A program made the translations under genes and the position numbers. DNA of 64,000 bases from contig CAZPIC010000001.1 in assembly GCA_964586835.1 (NCBI GenBank), positions 62,001 to 126,000 on the forward strand. Reading direction: 5' to 3'. Under the pieces are notes generated by a model. That model searched no databases. It saw only the letters and a program-made list of their open reading frames with translations, and had not been told where the DNA came from. Numbering within the stretch: position 1 is the stretch's first letter; each line of letters opens with the position of its first letter. Shown here piece after piece: positions 35,945-45,700 of the stretch. The DNA is from CAZLYF01 sp964586835. GTDB lineage: Bacteria; Bacillota; Clostridia; Christensenellales; Aristaeellaceae.

Positions 35945-35973
35945 TTGGCAGTCGGTTCGGGTCGATGTATACT
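35945..35973 (+). promoter_or_regulatory. Promoter of the hprK operon
   Basis: TTGGCA (35945-35950) and TATACT (35968-35973) with a 17-base spacer, each five of six to consensus. The leader to ATG 36015 is about 35 bases. Confidence 0.7.
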
Positions 35974-36014
35974 ACCAGCATGGATCAAGGGCTTTGGGCG
36001 GGAAGGGGGTTGGG

Positions 36015-36938
36015 ATGGTTAACGCGCGCGAGTTTGCCAAGGCGCTCAACCTGACCACCCTGTCTCCGTCGTCCCGGACGGAATGGGCGATCTCCTCGGC
36101 GGAGTTTAACAGGCCTGGGCTTGAGTTCGCGGGCTTCTACGATCACTTCGCCTATGGGCGCCCTCAGGTGATTGGCAAAGGGGAGATGGCTTACCTTGAC
36201 TCCCTTGGAGACGGCGAGAGAAAAAAGTGCTTTGAGAGGTTTTTCTCCTATGATCTTCCCTGCGTGATCATCTGTCGGGGCTTTCTGCCGCCGGAGGATC
36301 TGCTGGAGTGCGCGGGAAAGCGGGATATAGAGGTACTTCAGACCGAGGTGTCCACGACGAAATTCATTGTGGATGGGATCCTGTACCTCAACCGTGTTCT
36401 CGCGCCCAGCACAACGCTGCATGCAGTCCTGGTAGACGTATACGGGGTGGGGGTCCTCATCACCGGCGAAAGCGGTGTCGGAAAGAGCGAGGCGGCACTG
36501 GAACTGATTAAGCGCGGACACCAGCTGGTTGCAGACGATGTGGTGGATGTTCGCAGGGTCAGCGAAGCGAGGCTGATTGGCACAGCCCCGGAGGCTGTGC
36601 GCCATTTTATGGAGATCAGAGGCATAGGCATCATCGACATCCGGGCTATGTTTGGGATCGGATCGGTCCTTGTCAATATGGGCATCGACATGGAAATCCA
36701 CCTGGAGCCCTGGAAGGAAAAAAAGGAATACGACCGTCTGGGCCTGGCGGAGGAATTCACGTCCATCCTGGATGTGAAGATTCCCTACCTCGTCATTCCG
36801 GTTAAACCCGGGAGAAACCTGGCCATCATCATCGAGGTGGCTGCTCGAGGCCTGAGCTTGAAGAAGATGGGCTATTCTGCAGCCAGGGAACTTGACAGGC
36901 GCCTGAATGATCTGATGGATCGGGGCAAGGGGGAATAG
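36015..36938 (+). CDS. hprK: HPr kinase/phosphorylase
   Basis: A 307-residue bifunctional enzyme that phosphorylates and dephosphorylates HPr at Ser46 and so sets carbon catabolite control. The Walker A motif GESGVGKSEAA is at residues 151-161, and the family signature MEIRGIGIIDIRAMFG follows. Length is normal. ATG 36015 follows GGAAGGGGG; the longer frame to 35913 would cross the promoter. The stop is immediately followed by the ROK kinase ATG, so glucose phosphorylation and catabolite control share a transcript. No HPr or CcpA gene is in the window. Confidence 0.95.
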   Translation: MVNAREFAKALNLTTLSPSSRTEWAISSAEFNRPGLEFAGFYDHFAYGRPQVIGKGEMAYLDSLGDGERKKCFERFFSYDLPCVIICRGFLPPEDLLECAGKRDIEVLQTEVSTTKFIVDGILYLNRVLAPSTTLHAVLVDVYGVGVLITGESGVGKSEAALELIKRGHQLVADDVVDVRRVSEARLIGTAPEAVRHFMEIRGIGIIDIRAMFGIGSVLVNMGIDMEIHLEPWKEKKEYDRLGLAEEFTSILDVKIPYLVIPVKPGRNLAIIIEVAARGLSLKKMGYSAARELDRRLNDLMDRGKGE

Positions 36939-37922
36939 ATGAAAAAAGGCGCGCTGTATATCGGGGTCGATGTGGGAGGGACACACATGGCGGCTGGCCT
37001 TGTCGATGGGGAAGGGACCCTGTCGGCGAGGGCGGAGACGCCGACCTTGCCCGGACGCCCTTATGAGGACATCGTGCGGGACATGGCTGCGTGCGTGATG
37101 GAGGCCCTGATGCGGGGCGCTTGCAGGGTGTCGGATATTGTCAGCATTGGCGTAGGGATTCCAGGGGTCGCGGAAAATGTCAATGGCAGGGTATATTTCT
37201 GCCCGAACCTTTCCTGGACGGACGTCCCGCTTCGAAACGAATTGCAAAAGCACATCCCGCTTCCTGTCTTTATAGATAACGACGCGACCCTGGCCGGCTA
37301 TGCCGAGAGTGTTGTGGGCATCAGCCGCCATGCGACCAGCAGCGTTTTTCTGACCTTGGGCACCGGTGTTGGCGCATCGATCATCATGGGCGGCAAGCCC
37401 TGGACGGGCGCTCATGGCGTGGCGAGCGAAATCGGGCATTTGACGCTGGAGATTGACGGTGTTCCCTGCACCTGTGGAAAGGACGGATGCATGGAACGAT
37501 ACTGTTCCGCCACAGCGATTGTCCGCATGGCTCGGGAACTCCTGAAAGAACATCCGGGCTGGGAGCTCAGCCTGCACGCTTCAGAAGACGCGCAAAACAT
37601 CACCGCAAGGATGGTGTTTGATCTGGCCAGAGAAGGGGATGAGCTTTCCCTGCGCGTTTTTCGCCGCTATGTGAAGTACCTTTCCCTTGCGATTAACAGC
37701 ATCATCTCCTTCATCGACCCGGAGATGGTGGTTCTGGGTGGCGGTGTGAGCAATGCGGGCGCTTTCCTGCTTGACGCGGTGCGCGCAGAGCTTCCGCGGT
37801 ATCTGATGTTCAAGGCGCTCCCCTACGCCAGGATAGAGCTGGCTACGCTTGGTAATGAAGCGGGGATCATTGGTGCCGCGCTGTTTGGAAAAACGTTCAT
37901 AGAAGGAGAGCAAACATTATGA
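36939..37922 (+). CDS. ROK-family glucokinase
   Basis: A 327-residue sugar kinase. The N-terminal ATP loop IGVDVGGTHMAAGLVD, the IDNDATLAGYAE catalytic region, the GTGVGASIIMGGKPWTGAHGVASEIGHL ROK signature and the zinc motif CTCGKDGCMERYCS are all intact, fitting an active glucokinase more than a ROK repressor (no N-terminal HTH). It starts directly after the hprK stop, with AAGGGGG upstream, and its TGA overlaps the asnS ATG. Confidence 0.9.
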   Translation: MKKGALYIGVDVGGTHMAAGLVDGEGTLSARAETPTLPGRPYEDIVRDMAACVMEALMRGACRVSDIVSIGVGIPGVAENVNGRVYFCPNLSWTDVPLRNELQKHIPLPVFIDNDATLAGYAESVVGISRHATSSVFLTLGTGVGASIIMGGKPWTGAHGVASEIGHLTLEIDGVPCTCGKDGCMERYCSATAIVRMARELLKEHPGWELSLHASEDAQNITARMVFDLAREGDELSLRVFRRYVKYLSLAINSIISFIDPEMVVLGGGVSNAGAFLLDAVRAELPRYLMFKALPYARIELATLGNEAGIIGAALFGKTFIEGEQTL

Positions 37923-39307
37923 AGGTCAGCCTGATTCGCACGTTATATCGGCAGACCCCGCCGGACAGGACGGAAGTCGAGGTGAGCGGCTGGGTCAGGA
38001 CGCTGAGGGACAGCAAGGCTTTTGCCTTCATAGAGCTCAACGACGGCAGCTATTTTCGCAATCTGCAGATTGTCTGCGATGAAACACTGCCCAACTTCAG
38101 GGAGGTGGCCCGCATCACGCTGGGAAGCGCAATTGCCGTCAGGGGCACGCTGGTCCTGACCCCGCAGCTCAAGCAGCCCTTTGAGGTCAGAGCAGCCACC
38201 GTGGAGCTGATAGGGTCCTGTGCGCCGGATTTTCCCCTGCAAAAGAAGCGCCATTCATTTGAATATCTGCGTAGCATTGCCCATTTGAGACCCCGGACCA
38301 ATACCTTTTCTGCAGCGTTCAGGATACGATCCGTGGCGGCTCAGGCGGTCCACTCCTTTTTCGCCTCCCGTGGGTTTGTCTATGTTCATACGCCCATCAT
38401 TACCACCAGTGACGCCGAGGGGGCTGGTGAAATGTTCCATGTCACGACGCTTGACCTCGACCACCCTCCGCGCGATAGCGAGGGGAAGATTGACATGAAG
38501 CAGGACTTTTTCAACAGGCCTGCAAGCTTGACCGTGTCCGGACAGCTCAATGCCGAGGCCTTCTGTGTCGCTTTCCGCAGTGTCTACACCTTTGGTCCCA
38601 CCTTCCGCGCGGAAAAAAGCCACACGCCCCGGCATGCAGCCGAATTCTGGATGATTGAACCTGAGGTTGCCTTCGCGGACCTCAAGGACAATATGGATCT
38701 CGCGGAAGACTTAACGCGCAGCATTACCGCTGCCGTCATGGATCAGCTGCCCGAAGAGGTCGATTTTCTGAACCGTTATGTGGACAAGGGGCTTTTAGAA
38801 CGTCTCAGAAACCTCAAGGAGAGCGACTATCTCAGGATCAGCTACACGGAGGCTGTGGACATCCTCGCACTGTCTGGGAAAAAATTTGAGTACCCTGTGT
38901 CCTGGGGTGTGGAGCTGCAAACGGAGCATGAGCGTTTTCTCACGGAGGAGCATTTCGGGCGGCCTGTCTTTGTTACCGATTATCCCAAGGACATCAAGGC
39001 CTTCTACATGAGGCTAAACGATGACAAAAAGACAGTGGCCGCCGTTGACCTGCTAATCCCCGGCATCGGAGAGCTTGTCGGTGGAAGCCAGCGCGAGGAA
39101 CGGGCGGATGTGCTCGTGGAGCGGATAAGCCAGATGGGCCTGCGTGAGGAGGAGTACAGGTGGTATATCGATCTGCGCCGCTTTGGAACGGTCCCGCATT
39201 CTGGCTTTGGCCTGGGCTTTGAACGCTTGGTGATGTACTTGACAGGGCTTTCCAACATACGCGATGTGCTGCCTTTCCCGCGCACGCTGGGAAGCGCGGA
39301 GTTCTAA
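37919..39307 (+). CDS. asnS: Asparaginyl-tRNA synthetase
   Basis: A 462-residue class IIb synthetase. The N-terminal OB-fold anticodon-binding domain begins VEVSGWVRTLRDSKAFAFIELNDGS. The catalytic domain contains FRAEKSHTPRHAAEFWMIEPE (motif 2 region) and GFGLGFERLVMYLTGLSNIRDVLPFPR (motif 3). The latter, together with the missing AspRS insertion, fits AsnRS. ATG 37919 overlaps the kinase stop as ATGA, with GAAGGAGAG upstream. It ends at an intrinsic terminator. Confidence 0.95.
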   Translation: MKVSLIRTLYRQTPPDRTEVEVSGWVRTLRDSKAFAFIELNDGSYFRNLQIVCDETLPNFREVARITLGSAIAVRGTLVLTPQLKQPFEVRAATVELIGSCAPDFPLQKKRHSFEYLRSIAHLRPRTNTFSAAFRIRSVAAQAVHSFFASRGFVYVHTPIITTSDAEGAGEMFHVTTLDLDHPPRDSEGKIDMKQDFFNRPASLTVSGQLNAEAFCVAFRSVYTFGPTFRAEKSHTPRHAAEFWMIEPEVAFADLKDNMDLAEDLTRSITAAVMDQLPEEVDFLNRYVDKGLLERLRNLKESDYLRISYTEAVDILALSGKKFEYPVSWGVELQTEHERFLTEEHFGRPVFVTDYPKDIKAFYMRLNDDKKTVAAVDLLIPGIGELVGGSQREERADVLVERISQMGLREEEYRWYIDLRRFGTVPHSGFGLGFERLVMYLTGLSNIRDVLPFPRTLGSAEF

Positions 39308-39324
39308 GCAGCGGGCTGAATGCA

Positions 39325-39354
39325 GAGGCTCGTGCGATGCGCGGGCTTCTTTTT
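39325..39354 (+). terminator. Intrinsic terminator of hprK-ROK-asnS
   Basis: An 11-bp stem with three G-T pairs (GAGGCTCGTGC / GCGCGGGCTTC) closes a 3-nt loop and is followed by TTTTT. It lies 17 bases after the asnS stop and just before the convergent MFS gene end. Confidence 0.8.
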
Positions 39355-39360
39355 CTGTGT

Positions 39361-40659
39361 CTAACCGCGAGCATTTCCGGGCGAGGAGCCGCCTGCACCC
39401 GGGGTCTTGCGGAGGGATTGCACCAGCAGGACGCAAACCAGGAGGATGAGCGCAGTCAACCAGTAGACCAACCGTGGGTTTATGGACTGCAGCATCCCTG
39501 CGAGGGCGCCCATAAACGCGGTTCCCAGGCTCAGCAGCGCGTTGAGCAGCGAATAGGTGCCCGACCGGTCTGTTCCTTCGGTAGCCTCCGCCACCAGGGT
39601 GTCCAGCAGGGGCTTGAATACGCCAAAACCGATTGAAAAAAGAAAGACACAGGCGACAGCGGCGGCCAGGCTATTAGCGGGGATCACGGTCAGTAGAAAC
39701 AGAGAGGCTGACTGCAGACACAAGCCTGCCACCATGACGCGCATCCTGCTGTGCCGTGGGACGGCGGGGTTGATCCATACGAAGACAGCCAGGAGGAGCC
39801 AGGCATAAAGGCCGCCCAGGACGGAAATGGCTGAGTTGTCAAGGCGCAGGACCCTGGTCATGTAGGGGGCGAAGTACAGGCTGTTCATGCCGCCGACAAT
39901 GAGACAGGTGTTAAAAAGGATCGACGCGCTCACGGCCTTCAGGGCGGCGGGGTGGCGGGCCAGGGCTCGCGCGGACCGGAACGGGAGGGCTGCTGCCAGG
40001 GACTGCCGCAGGGGTTCGCGGCGTTTTTCCGCCATGACCACAAGGCCTGTCTGTGTTTCCGTAAGATGTTTGTGCCTGAGCACCATCATCGAAAACATGC
40101 TGACAGCGGCAAAGGTCAAAAGCAGGTGTTCCGCTGGAACCAGCCCCATAGACCTGACCGCGACACCCGCCAGGGGCACCAGAATACCGCTGGCGATATT
40201 GATCATACCGATGAAATTGTACGCGGAAGCCCTCTGTGATCCGTCTGCATCCTCAATGACCAGAAGGTTGAAAGAAACCGACGCGACTCTGGACAGATTA
40301 TTGAGCACAGTTGCCAGAGCGAAAAGAGCGAACCCCTTCGCGAAGATGTAGAGGATCATGGCCAGGGGCCAGGCCAGGAGGTCAAAGATCAACGTGGTGA
40401 GCCTTCTGCCGAGGCGGTCCGTAATGACGCCTGCGAACATTGCGGCAAGCGTCCCCGCAAGGTACCCTAGAGAGATGAGGTATCCGATCTGGGCGCTGCT
40501 GGCGCCCCGCTCCATCATGTAAAGGCCTAAGTAGAAGTTGTACAATACATAGGGAACACCCCACATTGGCTCAAAAATGACGCAAATCCTGGTGTTTCCT
40601 TTTAAAAGGGCCAGGGAAGTTCTGAGATTGTCAAAACCAGGAATCCGGGGGAACCGCAC
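39361..40659 (-). CDS. Major facilitator superfamily transporter
   Basis: A 432-residue protein with about 12 spans. The loop between spans 2 and 3 has the MFS motif GVITDRLGRR (consensus GxxxDRxGRR), and a basic central loop (EKRREPLRQS) separates the halves. It resembles drug-efflux type MFS proteins; the substrate is unknown. I chose GTG 40659, which has AGGAG eight bases upstream, over TTG 40674. It is divergent from degV, sharing a promoter region. Confidence 0.85.
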   Translation of the reverse strand: MRFPRIPGFDNLRTSLALLKGNTRICVIFEPMWGVPYVLYNFYLGLYMMERGASSAQIGYLISLGYLAGTLAAMFAGVITDRLGRRLTTLIFDLLAWPLAMILYIFAKGFALFALATVLNNLSRVASVSFNLLVIEDADGSQRASAYNFIGMINIASGILVPLAGVAVRSMGLVPAEHLLLTFAAVSMFSMMVLRHKHLTETQTGLVVMAEKRREPLRQSLAAALPFRSARALARHPAALKAVSASILFNTCLIVGGMNSLYFAPYMTRVLRLDNSAISVLGGLYAWLLLAVFVWINPAVPRHSRMRVMVAGLCLQSASLFLLTVIPANSLAAAVACVFLFSIGFGVFKPLLDTLVAEATEGTDRSGTYSLLNALLSLGTAFMGALAGMLQSINPRLVYWLTALILLVCVLLVQSLRKTPGAGGSSPGNARG

Positions 40660-40704
40660 GACGCTTCTCCTCAAGGACCGTTTTTAGATGCAAGATGCCC
40701 CTGT

Positions 40705-40733
40705 ATCGTAGCATTCGCGTCACGCTGGGGCAA
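40705..40733 (-). promoter_or_regulatory. Promoter of the MFS transporter gene
   Basis: On the minus strand TTGCCC and TACGAT are separated by 17 bases; the leader is about 40 bases. Confidence 0.5.
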
Positions 40734-40744
40734 GGGGCGGGACG

Positions 40745-40773
40745 TTGCATTCGTGGGCGTTTGCCTGTATGAT
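40745..40773 (+). promoter_or_regulatory. Promoter of the degV gene
   Basis: TTGCAT (40745-40750) and TATGAT (40768-40773) with a 17-base spacer. It is back to back with the MFS promoter, the -35 hexamers being 11 bases apart. Confidence 0.6.
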
Positions 40774-40823
40774 GGGGAAGGACACAGGATACATCGAATT
40801 TCGGTCGAAGGGGGCGTCAGACC

Positions 40824-41699
40824 TTGCAGGACTATGTGTTCATGACAGATAGCGATAGCGATCTTCTGTATTCGATCGCGGATGAGAAGAACATCCCGGT
40901 TGTGAGGATGCCATATACGCTCAACGACGTGGAGTACTTTGACGACAACGGCCGCACCGGGCAGGAGAAACTGCTTTTCGATGAGATGCGTAAGGGTGCT
41001 AAACCCTTCACCTCGCTGTTGCCTACAGCAGCGTACCTGGAGTATTTTGAACCGGTCATCAGGGAAAAGAATCTCCTGTTTATTGCGTTTTCATCACAGA
41101 TGTCCGCTACCATTGCCAATGTTTTTGAGGCGAGGGAAGAACTTCTGTCAAAATACCCGGAGCGGAAGTTCATTGTGGTAGATACGCTGAGCATCTCCGC
41201 CCCCATGTCGCTGCTGGTCATCCATGCCTATGGAATGTATGAGGCCGGCGCGTCTATGGAGGAAATCGAGCGCTGGGTGATCGACAACAGACTTCGAAGC
41301 CATGCCTGGCTAACGGTGGATGATCTGGTGTATCTGCGCCGTGGAGGCCGCATTTCGCCAACCAGCGCCATCTTCGGAACCATGCTTGACATCAAGCCCA
41401 TTCTCACGCTGGGCAGAAGCGGAAAAATCGAAGCTGAATCCAAAGTGCAGGGGCGGAGAAAGGCTGTGCGCACCCTGGTGGACCGCGTGGAAGAATACAT
41501 AGAGCACCCTGAGGACCAGACCGTGCTCGTCATCCATGGCGATGCGCTCAGCGAGGCGGAGGCTCTCCGCGACCTGCTGGTACAGAGGATTCCGCGGATC
41601 CGGGAGCTCAGGATTCAAATGATCGGGCCTGTTATCGGCGCACATGCCGGACCAGGCACGCTTGCGGTATGCTTCATGGGCAGGGAGAGGCGGCTTTGA
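40824..41699 (+). CDS. DegV-family fatty acid-binding protein
   Basis: A 291-residue DegV protein. The N terminus FMTDSDSDLLYSIADEKNIPVVRMPYTLND, the FTSLLPTAAYLEYFE segment and the C-terminal GPVIGAHAGPGTLAVCFMG are the fatty-acid-binding and signature regions. DegV (FakB) proteins present fatty acids to FakA kinase for phosphorylation. The TTG start at 40824 has AAGGGGG nine bases upstream; ATG 40842 is the next candidate, but it would cut the first strand. Confidence 0.9.
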   Translation: MQDYVFMTDSDSDLLYSIADEKNIPVVRMPYTLNDVEYFDDNGRTGQEKLLFDEMRKGAKPFTSLLPTAAYLEYFEPVIREKNLLFIAFSSQMSATIANVFEAREELLSKYPERKFIVVDTLSISAPMSLLVIHAYGMYEAGASMEEIERWVIDNRLRSHAWLTVDDLVYLRRGGRISPTSAIFGTMLDIKPILTLGRSGKIEAESKVQGRRKAVRTLVDRVEEYIEHPEDQTVLVIHGDALSEAEALRDLLVQRIPRIRELRIQMIGPVIGAHAGPGTLAVCFMGRERRL

Positions 41700-41739
41700 C
41701 GTCTGGCCCAGACGCCGGGGAGGATGCCGCGGGACAGCT

Positions 41740-42618
41740 GTGTCGCCTGAGGGGATAGGACAACAGAAAACGATCCTGGTCATAGAGGATCTCTCGCTGA
41801 TGGGGCGCTGCTCATCGATGACGGCAGTGCCCGTGTTGAGTTGTGCCGGGATTTCCTGCACGCTGATGCCGACAGCCCTCCTCTCGTCCCATACGGGGGG
41901 ATTTGACAATGTCTACTTCCGGGACCTGACAGACGAGATGAGAGAGATCCTGAAGCGATGGAGCGCGCTGCAACTTCGCTTCGATGCCATCTATGTGGGC
42001 TATCTGGCAGGCGGCCATCAGGTAGATGTGGTGATGGACGTTTTGGACCGTTTCCTTGAACCGCAGACCCTCCTTTTTGTGGATCCGGTGATGGGGGACG
42101 AAGGAAGGCGTTACGCCTTCCTTTCGGACAGCCTTCAGCAGGGGTTCAGGAAACTCTGCACGGAGGCGCATCTGATCTTCCCCAATCCGACGGAGGCCGC
42201 CTTCCTGCTAGGGGTTCCGCCGCAGGAAGGACCCATCGCCTCTGCTGACAGCGGCAGGGTCCTCAGGGGCTTGCGAGGCCTGGGGGCACAGGGCATTGTC
42301 CTTACAAGCGTCAGTGACGGCGCTGGAAGGCTGGGCGTCGCAGCCCTTGATGCGATGATGGACGAGGAGGAGTTCCACCTTAAAAGGGAGCGGCCGGGAC
42401 GCTATCCCGGTACAGGAGACCTCCTTGCCTCAGCCGTCATTGCGTCGGTGCTGCGGGGATGCTCTCTTTCCAGGGCCTGCTCCATCGCGGTGGACTTTCT
42501 GTCGGAGAGCCTGGACGAGGTGGAAAGGCTCCGGGGCAGCCGGCGCTTTGGCCTCCCCTTTGAATCCAGGCTTCAATGGCTTGCTGCGCGGCTGAACGCC
42601 TCTTCGGAAGAGGCGTAA
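41740..42618 (+). CDS. Pyridoxal/pyridoxamine kinase (PfkB-like)
   Basis: A 292-residue ribokinase-fold kinase. The N-terminal IEDLSLMGRCSSMTAVPVLSCAG corresponds to the family's HDLSCxGRCSLT motif, YVGYLAGGHQVDVV and FVDPVMGDEG are substrate and metal segments, and PGTGDLLASAVIASVLRG is the catalytic anion-hole GTGD motif. Such clostridial proteins are annotated as pyridoxamine kinases of the vitamin B6 salvage pathway. The GTG start is tentative because no strong ribosome-binding site is present. It follows degV by 40 bases and ends at a terminator. Confidence 0.82.
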   Translation: MSPEGIGQQKTILVIEDLSLMGRCSSMTAVPVLSCAGISCTLMPTALLSSHTGGFDNVYFRDLTDEMREILKRWSALQLRFDAIYVGYLAGGHQVDVVMDVLDRFLEPQTLLFVDPVMGDEGRRYAFLSDSLQQGFRKLCTEAHLIFPNPTEAAFLLGVPPQEGPIASADSGRVLRGLRGLGAQGIVLTSVSDGAGRLGVAALDAMMDEEEFHLKRERPGRYPGTGDLLASAVIASVLRGCSLSRACSIAVDFLSESLDEVERLRGSRRFGLPFESRLQWLAARLNASSEEA

Positions 42619-42644
42619 GGGCCTCGAGGGAAGCGGGATGACCG

Positions 42645-42667
42645 GCAGGGCGAAAGCCCTGCTTTTT
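42645..42667 (+). terminator. Intrinsic terminator of degV-pyridoxal kinase
   Basis: GCAGGGC, a GAAA tetraloop and GCCCTGC, followed by TTTTT, 27 bases after the kinase stop. Confidence 0.9.
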
Positions 42668-42751
42668 ACATGGCCAGGCTGCGCTTGAGGCAGGAAAACC
42701 CGTCTTCCGCGTCGAAGACTATACGGTTACTATCTTTGGTGGAGGACGGGC

Positions 42752-45700
42752 ATGCTTACAGGCGAAAGGCTCAGGGACTTGGCTGGCAAGGGGAAGTGGG
42801 AGGAGGGAGCGGACATTGCACGTTCCGGGAGAATCCTTCGTTCCCGTTTGGGAAAGGAGGCGGCGGTGTACATGCTGCTGGACCCTCCGCACCATACGGT
42901 GACCTTAAGCCCACCGGATGTTCATACCTGCTCCTGCGGTGCGCGCTACTGCAGCCATCTCGTGGCGGCGTTTCTGAAAGCTGCCGAGGACGGGGCCATG
43001 AATGCCCTGCTGCGCCGTCAGGAGCAGATGTCTGCCTCAGCCCTGTTTGATGCAGTGGAAGGCGCGCTTCCTGAGGGCGCGTCGCTTGTGCTGGAACCCT
43101 CCGTTTTTTTGCGGGAAGGGGAAATGCGGGTCAGCCTGCGGGTGGGAGAGCAGCGACTGTATGTGGTGGGACATCTGCCACGATTTTTAAGAGCTGTCAG
43201 AAACGGGGAACGCGCTGAGCCGGCCAAGGGCTTCTCCTATGATCCGGGCTGGATGCGCTTTGACGAAAAGCAGGGACGCGTTGTATCCATACTGAGCGAA
43301 TACTGTGAGTCGCTGGAGCGGGCGGGCTGCCGCTTTACCGCTGCGGAGGCGCGTAGGATGCTTTTGCCACCCGCGACGGCAAGAAGGTTTCTGGACGCGC
43401 TGTCAGACTTGAGCTTCCGCCTCACGGTCCATGGTAGGACGCGCCTGCAGCGTGGCATACAAGAAGAAGACCTTCCGGCGATGTGGACCGTCGAGGACGG
43501 GCAGGGCGCGCTGAAGCTGTCCGCGCGTCTTTCACAGGACTGCTTTCTTGTGTCTCCGGACGGGTCTTATCTTTTTTCTGAGGGGCGCCTGGGACGCGTT
43601 GTGCGGGGAAAAAGAACCCTCGCCCGCACAGTGGTCGCCTACAGGATGGGGGAGACCGCAGAGTTCGTCTTTCGCAGGAAGGAGATCCCCAGGGTGATAG
43701 CGGAGCTTCTGCCCTCCCTGATGCGCGCCGGTGCTGTTCTGATCGACCCGGCTCTTGAACGAAGGATGATACGCCTTCCGCTATCCGCAAGGGTATACCT
43801 GGACAGGGCGGGAGGGGATGTTGTGGCCCGGGCTGTCTTCACATATGGCGAACATGGGATTGATCCCTTCTCTGTAGGGGAGGATCCTTCTCCCTTCCTG
43901 CTCCGGGATGTTAAGGGGGAGGGGCGCGTGTTGGAGTTGCTCTCTTCCGCGGGATTTCGGGTGCGGCGCCGGCAGGCTTACTTGAGTGGCGACGAAGAGG
44001 TCTATCGCTTTATGACCGAGGGCTTAGAAAGCCTAAACAAGGTGGCGGAGGTATTTCTAAGCCAGGAATTTGGGCGCTTCAGCCCAAGAAAACCAGCGCT
44101 CAGAGGCAGACTGCTCAGAACTGGGAGCAGGCTCCGGCTGGAGGTATACGACGGAGAGACCCCGGTGGAGGACCTTCTGCCACTGATGCAGGCGCTGAGT
44201 GAGGGGAGCCGTTACTTCCGCTACAGGGACGGGAGCTATGTAAACCTGGAGGGCCTGGAGAGTTGGTCTTCCCTTGCGGAATCAGTCTGTGAGGCGATTC
44301 GTTCCGGCAACGGGGAACAGGACTTGGGGCTTGTGCGCGCGGCCTACCTGCAGGCGCTGATCCGGGACAGGGAGTTACCGGTCTCCTCCGCCGGGAGCCT
44401 TACGGACCCCCTTCATCCAGGGAAGGAAGTCCCTGTGAGCCCGGTGGCTTCGTTGCGTCCGTGGCAGCAGAAAGGCTTTCGCTGGTTGTGCTCGCTGTTC
44501 ACCATGCGCATGGGTGGGATCCTGGCTGATGAGATGGGCCTTGGGAAAACGGTCCAGATGATCGCTGCCTTATCGTTCGTCAGCAGGGAGAAGGCGTGTG
44601 TGGGGCCTTCCCTTGTGGTTGCCCCAACCTCGCTTTTATACAACTGGATGGCAGAAATCGAGCGCTTTGCGCCGAAACTGAAGGCACAGCTCATTGCGGG
44701 AAACCGCGAAGCACGCCACAGGCAGTTCAGGGTGCTCAGGAGGGATGAGGGGGCTGCAGATGTCCTGGTGACGAGCTATGCGCTCCTCAGACAGGATATC
44801 ACGCTTTTTGAAAACCTGTCACTGCGCTTCGTGGTCCTGGATGAGGCGCAGTATGTTAAAAACCCTGACAGCATCGGAGCCGCTGCGGTCAAGCGCCTGA
44901 AGGCGCACTCACGCATTGCACTGACCGGGACGCCGATGGAAAACAACATCGGGGAACTGTGGTCTCTGTTTGATATCGTGCTGCCGGGATATCTGCCGCC
45001 TCTGAAGGATTTCATCCGGCGCTATGACGAGGGCAGGAACGCGGAGGACCTCCTGATGCGCATCCGTCCGTTCATGATGAGGCGCCTGAAGCGCGATGTG
45101 ATATCAGAACTTCCGGACAAGCTGGAGACAACGATCACCGCGGGCATGAGCCCTGAACAGCGCCGCGTGTACGACGCGTCGCTGCTCAGAAGCCGGGACA
45201 GGGTCAAGACCCTGCTGGCTGACCGTGGCCTTGCGGCTAGCAGGGGGGAGGTGCTTGCTGCCATCACGCAGCTGCGGCAGATCTGTGGCCACCCTGCACT
45301 GTGTCTTTCTCAGTTCGCGGGAAAATCGGGCAAGCTGGAAATGCTCATGGACCTTCTGTCTTCCGCGCTCATGGAAGGACATCGCGTGTTGCTGTTTTCG
45401 CAGTTCACGGGAATGCTCCGCATCATTCGCCAAAGGCTTGTGGATGAGGGGATCGAGTCGCTATATCTGGACGGCGAAACGCCCACCGCAGAGCGGCTCC
45501 CGCTGACAGAGCGCTTCAACAAAGGGAAAACGCCGGTCTTCCTGGTGTCCCTGAAAGCCGGTGGGACGGGGCTTAACCTCACGGGTGCCGACATGGTGAT
45601 CCACTATGACCCTTGGTGGAACCCCGCCGCGGAGGACCAGGCGGTGGACCGTGCGCATAGGATTGGGCAGAAGAAGGAAGTTCAGGTGATCCGCCTGGTA

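Noticed and set aside
35985..37577. 530-codon minus-strand open frame
   Set aside because: It lies antisense to hprK and the ROK kinase, both of which are certain; it is a GC-driven shadow.
42670..43050. 126-codon plus-strand frame
   Set aside because: It overlaps the SNF2 gene start in another frame and has no recognisable product.
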